Part shown: in pieces, positions 33,798-39,450 of the stretch | Position numbering within the stretch: the first letter of the stretch is position 1 | How the letters are laid out: each line of letters begins with the position of its first letter | NCBI GenBank assembly: GCA_031254225.1 | Contig: JAIRUU010000075.1 | Span: 1-39,450, forward strand | Source of the DNA: Candidatus Elusimicrobium euhamitermitis | GTDB lineage: Bacteria; Elusimicrobiota; Elusimicrobia; Elusimicrobiales; Elusimicrobiaceae | Reading direction: 5' to 3' | DNA length: 39,450 nucleotides | Position numbers and translations under genes: made by a program | Notes under the pieces: generated by a model | Seen by the model: the letters and a program-made list of their open reading frames with translations, nothing else | Database searches by the model: none | Told to the model about the DNA's origin: nothing

Positions 33798-34579
33798 AAA
33801 TTGCCATATTAAATTTAATGCCGACAAAAAAGGAAACAGAACGCCAGCTGCAGACGTTACTGGAAGCCGCCGGCGCCGCGCCGCAAATAACCTGGCTGAC
33901 CACGGCGACTTATAAAAGTAAAAATACCGACGAAGAATATTTAAAAGCAAAATATACGACGTTTGATAAAATAAAAAATCTGCGTTTTGATTTGTTTATA
34001 ATAACCGGCGCGCCGGTTGAGCATATGGCTTTTGAAGACGTTGCTTACTGGAAAGAACTGACGGGAATTTTAGATTTTTCCAAAAAAAATTCTCTGTTTA
34101 ATATTTATATCTGCTGGGCGGCGCAGGCCGCGCTTTACCATTTTTACGGCGTGAATAAAAAACCGCTGCCGCAAAAATGCTTCGGCATATTTGAGCAGCG
34201 GATAAAAAATAAAAGCGGCGTTTTTTATAAAAATTTCCAGCCACGTTTTAATATGCCGCACTCCCGTCATACGACTTTATGCGGCGTTAAACATGGCGAT
34301 TTGATTGTTGAAGCGGCTTTCGGATCTGAGATAAGCGTAATTTCCGCGCGCGGCCAAAGAGCGCTTTTCATAACCGGCCACCCCGAATATGACGCGGACA
34401 CTCTGCACAATGAGTACATGCGCGACTTGCGCGAAGGCAAATCCATAAACATGCCGCAAAATTATTACCCGCAGAATAATCCCCAAAACCCGCCGCCTAA
34501 CGTCTGGCGCGCGGAGGCCGTTTTATTTTATACCAATATCATTAATCATATAAGGAGCATTAAAAATGAAACCGTTTAA
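33794..34579 (+). CDS. metA: Homoserine O-acyltransferase, MetA family (acetyl-CoA-type predicted)
   Basis: IAILNLMPTKKETERQL, ITGAPVEHMAFEDVAYWKEL, YICWAAQAALYHFYG, ITGHPEYDADTLHNEY. Confidence 0.9.
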   Translation: MKIAILNLMPTKKETERQLQTLLEAAGAAPQITWLTTATYKSKNTDEEYLKAKYTTFDKIKNLRFDLFIITGAPVEHMAFEDVAYWKELTGILDFSKKNSLFNIYICWAAQAALYHFYGVNKKPLPQKCFGIFEQRIKNKSGVFYKNFQPRFNMPHSRHTTLCGVKHGDLIVEAAFGSEISVISARGQRALFITGHPEYDADTLHNEYMRDLREGKSINMPQNYYPQNNPQNPPPNVWRAEAVLFYTNIINHIRSIKNETV

Positions 34580-35891
34580 CGTCGTAATAATAGGCTGCGG
34601 CAACGTCGGCGGCGGCACGGCAAAAATTATTTATAATACGCCGCGCGAACTTAAACAAAAAGCTGGCGGCAGGGACATAAAAATAAAACAAATAATAACG
34701 CGCCATCCGCGCGCGGCCGCCCAAAAACACGGTTTGCCGTTAAGCTTATTCTGCTCTTCAAAAGCCGGACTGAGCGGGACGCAGTGCGATAATTTTACCC
34801 GCGCCGCGCTTAAAAACCCCGACGTGGATTTGGTAGTTGAAACCGTCGGCGGCGATACAAATTATATACACGCGCTCCATAAAAATATTTTAAAAAGCGG
34901 CAAACATCTTGTAACCGCCAATAAAGCTATTTTGGCAAAACACGGCTATGATATTTTTGATTACGCCAAAAAAGAAAATAAATCCGTCGGGTACGAAGGC
35001 GCGGTCTGCGGCGCGATACCGCTTATAAAAGTCGTGCAGGACAGTTTTACCGGCGACCTTATTAACAAAATAACCGGCATAGTAAACGGCACAAGCAATT
35101 TTATTTTAAGCCGCATGGCGGCCGGCGGCGCATCGTACGAAGACTCGCTCAAACTCGCGCAAAAACTGGGTTACGCGGAACTTAATCCGGCTATGGATAT
35201 TGAAGGGACTGACGCGGCCAACAAACTAAAAATTTTAATACAGTTAATTTACGGTTTGTCCGCCGCGCGGCTGTCTTTTCCCGTCAAAGGCATAACGCAT
35301 ATTTCCAAGCAGGATTTTATGGTGGCAAAAAGTTTAAACAGCACCATAAAACATATCGCGCTGGCTGTTAAAGAGGGAAATAAAATTTACGCCTGCGTGT
35401 CTCCCGCCGTTATACCGGACACTGATTATCTGTACGGCGTTTCCGGCGCGACGAACGCTGTTAAATTAAACGCGCGCTATTCCGGCGAACACTTGTTCGT
35501 GGGCCAGGGCGCCGGCTCGTCGGAAACGGGCAGCGCGGTGGTTTCAGATATTGTTTTTATAGCAAAGCACGGTTATATAAAAGATTTGAAAAACGCAGTA
35601 ACGCACGCGGCGCATAAGCTTGCCGATTATAATGATTATCCCGCCTCTTACCTGTTGGTAATAAAAACCACGGACAAACCAGGCGTAATAGGCACCGTCG
35701 GCACGGCTATAGGCGACGTGAACGTCAACATAGAAAATATAGCGCAAAGCATAATTTCCGGGCCAGACTGGTATTTGCCCGTTGAAGTCAGCAGGTGCAC
35801 GGCAAAACAGCTGGACGCGGCTATCGCGTTAATAAAAAAACGCAGACCGAAATTAATAAAAGATTATAAATATATTCCTATACTCAAATAA
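34566..35891 (+). CDS. hom: Homoserine dehydrogenase with C-terminal ACT domain
   Basis: VVIIGCGNVGGGTAKII, VTANKAILAKHGYDIF, YEGAVCGAIPLIK, NGTSNFILSRM, DIEGTDAANKL; KTTDKPGVIGTVGTAIGDVNVNIENIAQ. Confidence 0.94.
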   Translation: MKPFNVVIIGCGNVGGGTAKIIYNTPRELKQKAGGRDIKIKQIITRHPRAAAQKHGLPLSLFCSSKAGLSGTQCDNFTRAALKNPDVDLVVETVGGDTNYIHALHKNILKSGKHLVTANKAILAKHGYDIFDYAKKENKSVGYEGAVCGAIPLIKVVQDSFTGDLINKITGIVNGTSNFILSRMAAGGASYEDSLKLAQKLGYAELNPAMDIEGTDAANKLKILIQLIYGLSAARLSFPVKGITHISKQDFMVAKSLNSTIKHIALAVKEGNKIYACVSPAVIPDTDYLYGVSGATNAVKLNARYSGEHLFVGQGAGSSETGSAVVSDIVFIAKHGYIKDLKNAVTHAAHKLADYNDYPASYLLVIKTTDKPGVIGTVGTAIGDVNVNIENIAQSIISGPDWYLPVEVSRCTAKQLDAAIALIKKRRPKLIKDYKYIPILK

Positions 35892-35907
35892 TTTTTTATA
35901 ATAAGTT

Positions 35908-36372
35908 ATGCAAAAAACGTTTTTACTTCTGTGCATGACCGCGCTGCTGTCCGCCTGCGCCGCAACAAGCGCGGCGCCGAGCTGCAACTTGTACGTAATA
36001 GCGTTAATGAAACAAAAAAATATTTATCTTCCGCAGGCAAACGCCAACGGGCTGGACAATTATTTAAAAGATTCAAAAGACTGGATTAAAGTGCCGCGCA
36101 TTAACGGGAAACTGAACCACAAGGCCGCGTATCTGGCGGCAAACACAGGCCGCGTTGCGCTTGCTACTTATAACACCCATTCCGGCCGCAGCGGACATAT
36201 AGCGGAAGTTTACGGTAAAAAAAAGATGGAGTGGAGCATGGGTTTTAACGCGCTTGTGCCTTACGTCAACAGCACGGTAAACGGACGCAAACCGGGCGTT
36301 TCTCTTCTCTCGCAGCAGTTTAAACCGAGTAAAGAAAGCCGCATGAATTATTATATTTACGACAAGAAATAA
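35908..36372 (+). CDS. Lipoprotein with possible papain-like/CHAP amidase domain
   Basis: Lipobox LLSACAA; SCNLYVIALMKQ and ALATYNTHSGRSGHIAEVYG resemble Cys/His catalytic segments. Confidence 0.5.
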   Translation: MQKTFLLLCMTALLSACAATSAAPSCNLYVIALMKQKNIYLPQANANGLDNYLKDSKDWIKVPRINGKLNHKAAYLAANTGRVALATYNTHSGRSGHIAEVYGKKKMEWSMGFNALVPYVNSTVNGRKPGVSLLSQQFKPSKESRMNYYIYDKK

Positions 36373-39015
36373 TTATTTGTACCGCTCCATAATTTCAGGG
36401 GCGCAGGACAGCAGTTTAATAACTTCTTCCGTGCGTTTATAAACTTCCAGCAGATTTTTAATCTCTTCTCCGTCGGGAACGGGCATAACGCCCTGTTTTA
36501 ACTGTTTATCAAAATTCTCAAAAATTTTATAAACGGCGTTAAGGCGCAAGTTCGCGCTTACGCCTTTTGCGGTATGCGCTTTTAAGGCGGTATTTTGAAC
36601 GTCGCCGCGTTCAACGGCTGAAATAAATTCCGGCACCATGTTGTTCGCAACAAAACTGCCAAGCAGTTTCTGATAAAGCTTTACGTTTCCGCTCAACATA
36701 TCAAGACCGCTTTTTAAATCAATTATATCCGCGTCTATCTTGACGTCGGTCTTTGGGCCGCTCTCACGCACAGCGTTTTCCCGTCCGGCGGCGGGAGCGG
36801 CAGCGCCGCCCAAATATTTTTGAAGCAGCGCAAAAAGTTTATTTTCGTCAACCGGTTTGCTCAAATGCCCGTTCATTCCGGCGGCAAGAGAGGCTTCCGC
36901 ATGTTCTTTAAAAGCGTTTGCGGTCAACGCTATTATCGGCACAGTTCCGGCCGAGGGCAGCCCGCTTGAACGTATGGCTTTTGCCGCGGCGTAGCCGTCC
37001 ATCTTGGGCATTTGGACGTCCATAAATATAAGGTCATAGGCGGAAGGATTTTTCTTAAACATTTCCACCGCCTCTTCCCCGTCGCGCGCCATGGATACCT
37101 TGAGTTTTGCAGGCCGCAGAATATCGGCCAGAATCTCGCGGTTAATTTCAATGTCTTCCGCTATCAGCACGCTTTTTGAACTAAAATCCGCGGAGTTCTG
37201 TTTTCCCGCCGTTTGTCTGACGGTTTTCAAACCGGTAATTTCATTTATTATGTTGATTACCGTTGAGGGGAAAACCGGCTTAGGCAGAAAAATTTTTATG
37301 CCTATGGCCTTTGCTTCCCTTTCAATTGTTTCCATTTCATAAACGGACATCATGATTACTATTTCATTTCCCGCGCCGGCCTCTTTTATTTTTTTTGCCG
37401 TCTCAAGACCGTCCATGCCTTCCATTTTATAATCCATGAAAATAATGTTAAAAGCGTCCCCAGCGGCGCGCGCCGCGGCCGTTTTTTCAACGGCTTCAAA
37501 CCCGCTTGCCGCGGCGTCATATTTAATTTCATGCGCGGCCAGAATTCCGCCCATATAGTCGCGTACTTCGGGACTGTCGTCCACAACTAAAATTTTAATT
37601 TTATGCGCCGCGTCCGCCGCAATTTCCGGCGCGTTTTCTTTCCCCCCGCGCGTTTTAAAACTAACTGTAAAAGAAAACACGCTGCCGGCGCCGAATTCAC
37701 TCTCCGCCTTAATTTCGCCGCCCATAATGTCCACTATTTTTTTGGATATCGCCAGCCCGAGGCCTGTCCCGCCGTAGCGTTTTGTAATCGTGGCGTCCGC
37801 CTGTTCAAAAGCCGCGAACATGTGCCGCATCTGTTCTTTTGTCATTCCTATGCCGGTGTCCGACACGGCAAATTCCAGCGCGGCCGAATCTCCGTCCCTT
37901 CGCGCGGTTTTTACGCTTAAAGAAATTTTACCGCCTTCGCCCGTAAATTTTACCGCGTTTGCCAAAAGATTCATGATAACCTGGTACAGACGCGTCTCGT
38001 CCCCGTGCAGCGCGCGCGGCACGTCGCCGTCAATATGCACAAAAAGTTCCTGTTTTTTTTCGTCGGCTCTGACGGATATAAGATTTACAAGATTTTCAAG
38101 TAGTTTTTCCAAATCAAAATCTTCCTCGTAAAGTTCAAACCTGCCGGATTCTATTTTTGACAAATCCAGAATATCGTTAATAATAGCCAGCAGGTGGTTT
38201 GACGACGTTTCCACCTTCCCCAGATAACCTTTTATTTTAGCCAGATCCGTGCTGCCCTGCGCTATTTTCGTCATGCCGATAACCGCGTTCATGGGAGTGC
38301 GTATTTCATGGCTCATGTTGGAAAGGAACTGGCTTTTTGCCTGGTTGGCGCGCTCTGCGTCTTCTTTTGCAAGACGCAGCACTCTAAAAAGAGGCACTAT
38401 CAAAAAATATAACGCGGCCAGCATTACTAAAAACCCGAAGAAAAAAAGCAGCATTGAAGAGCCCGACGTAAAACCCAGCATGTCCCGCGGCGATATCATA
38501 TTACTCACGCCGTACCAGGTTCCGTTAAACTCAAAAACAGAAAAGGAACTTATGGTAATTTTTTGCTTTCTGTTTTTTAAAAAAACAGTATAAGGCGCGC
38601 CGGTTTTTTTGGCCCTGAGCGCCGCCTTTAAAGCCTTTGCCCCGAAATTATTATAAGGCGGCAGCTTTACAAAGTTTTCGTCCGAAGAATAAATTATATA
38701 AACGTCGTTTTCATTTAATTTAAAAAATACCGCGGAAATATGTTTGTCCTGCCGCGGGACGGGATAGGCCCTCAGCACTCCCTCAACTTGTTTTAAAAGC
38801 TGTTCTCCCTGCGCGCCGCCGGCCGCGGCTTCCATGAGCATGTTTTCAAAGGCAGCCGCTTCGGAATATACAAAAAAATTCATATATCTTCTGGCGACAA
38901 AATAGGTGTTCATCAAAAACGCAAACAGCACGATAAACGCCCCCGCCGCCAGCAAAGCCGCCGTTTTTTTAATGCCGAGCTGCCTAGCCACAGAGGAAGA
39001 TTTTTTATCGCTCAT
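36373..39015 (-). CDS. Hybrid sensor histidine kinase (TM sensor-HisKA-HATPase-REC-REC-HPt)
   Basis: [54 protein letters not shown]1 [13 protein letters not shown] / [16 protein letters not shown]2 [13 protein letters not shown] / [13 protein letters not shown], HPt [13 protein letters not shown]. Confidence 0.94.
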   Translation of the reverse strand: MSDKKSSSVARQLGIKKTAALLAAGAFIVLFAFLMNTYFVARRYMNFFVYSEAAAFENMLMEAAAGGAQGEQLLKQVEGVLRAYPVPRQDKHISAVFFKLNENDVYIIYSSDENFVKLPPYNNFGAKALKAALRAKKTGAPYTVFLKNRKQKITISSFSVFEFNGTWYGVSNMISPRDMLGFTSGSSMLLFFFGFLVMLAALYFLIVPLFRVLRLAKEDAERANQAKSQFLSNMSHEIRTPMNAVIGMTKIAQGSTDLAKIKGYLGKVETSSNHLLAIINDILDLSKIESGRFELYEEDFDLEKLLENLVNLISVRADEKKQELFVHIDGDVPRALHGDETRLYQVIMNLLANAVKFTGEGGKISLSVKTARRDGDSAALEFAVSDTGIGMTKEQMRHMFAAFEQADATITKRYGGTGLGLAISKKIVDIMGGEIKAESEFGAGSVFSFTVSFKTRGGKENAPEIAADAAHKIKILVVDDSPEVRDYMGGILAAHEIKYDAAASGFEAVEKTAAARAAGDAFNIIFMDYKMEGMDGLETAKKIKEAGAGNEIVIMMSVYEMETIEREAKAIGIKIFLPKPVFPSTVINIINEITGLKTVRQTAGKQNSADFSSKSVLIAEDIEINREILADILRPAKLKVSMARDGEEAVEMFKKNPSAYDLIFMDVQMPKMDGYAAAKAIRSSGLPSAGTVPIIALTANAFKEHAEASLAAGMNGHLSKPVDENKLFALLQKYLGGAAAPAAGRENAVRESGPKTDVKIDADIIDLKSGLDMLSGNVKLYQKLLGSFVANNMVPEFISAVERGDVQNTALKAHTAKGVSANLRLNAVYKIFENFDKQLKQGVMPVPDGEEIKNLLEVYKRTEEVIKLLSCAPEIMERYK

Positions 39016-39033
39016 TATGCCTAAAACCGGATA

Positions 39034-39450
39034 TTATTTAAGTTTTTTACAGGAAGATTCAGCCGCCTGCGCGCGCGCAGCCTTTTCAGCGTTTATCTGC
39101 ACCAGTTTTTCAATGTGCATTCTGCTGCGGCGCAGTTCAATCTGCATTTGCACGCGCAAAAGCACGCTTTTGGGGTAAAAAGGTTTGGCAATATAATCCG
39201 CCGCGCCCATTTCAAGGCCGCGCACTTCGTTTTCATTGCCGCCGGCGGCCGTTATAATTATGACGGGAATTTTGTTAAGATATCCGCTTTTTGCAAGCGT
39301 TTCCAGCACCTGATAGCCGTCCATCTCCGGCATCATCAGGTCAAGCAGTATTAAAGACAGGTCCTGCGAGTTGTGCATGACGGCTTCCACGGCTTCAAGC
39401 CCGTTTTTGGCCTGTATTAAATCATAATCCTGTTTAAGGATTTCAATAAG
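39034..39450 (-). CDS. Response regulator REC-domain protein (5' truncated by window edge)
   Basis: In-frame extension upstream of the listed ATG (LIEILKQDYDLIQAKNGLEAVEAVMHNSQDLSLILLDLMMPEMDGYQVLE; AADYIAKPFYP). Confidence 0.88.
   Translation of the reverse strand, partial: LIEILKQDYDLIQAKNGLEAVEAVMHNSQDLSLILLDLMMPEMDGYQVLETLAKSGYLNKIPVIIITAAGGNENEVRGLEMGAADYIAKPFYPKSVLLRVQMQIELRRSRMHIEKLVQINAEKAARAQAAESSCKKLK

Overview
The window is a gene-dense, ordinary-looking chromosomal segment of a Gram-negative-type bacterium. The prepilin-rich, outer-membrane-bearing gene set would fit something Elusimicrobiota-like, but that placement is a guess. There is no prophage, transposase gene, CRISPR array or rRNA. 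Recognisable content: two DMT/EamA transporters, HAD phosphatase, nadK, recN, glycerate kinase, three tRNAs (Met-CAU initiator-like, Thr-TGU, His-GUG), an aminotransferase, nadC/nadA, pyrE, accB, two tandem DUF2147 proteins, a GT9 glycosyltransferase, a Cas4/RecB-like nuclease, rsmD, a NarL-type two-component pair, TPR and patatin proteins, a TolC-like cluster, fumarase beta and alpha subunits, malic enzyme, a trypsin-like protease with a large orphan partner, two prepilins, an MBL hydrolase, a methionine operon (metY-metA-hom), and a hybrid HK-REC-REC-HPt kinase. The most interesting signal is the leader of the methionine operon (32368-32526). A 26-codon Met-rich peptide (MKRNFSANKMMMSAMCMRMTGIYYFA*) overlaps mutually exclusive 1:2, 2:3 and 3:4 pairings ending in an intrinsic terminator, which is a textbook ribosome-mediated attenuator, here apparently for methionine. 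Its start codon sits 6 nt after a perfect TATAAT, so the leader peptide is probably translated from a leaderless mRNA. The same TATAAT-like-N5-7-ATG layout without a Shine-Dalgarno recurs at several other first genes in the window. Other notable items are an orphan ~200-nt structured ncRNA with strong promoter and terminator, bracketed by copies of a small hairpin repeat, and several long intergenic palindromes. All calls come from reading the sequence and supplied ORFs; no searches or folding programs were run.
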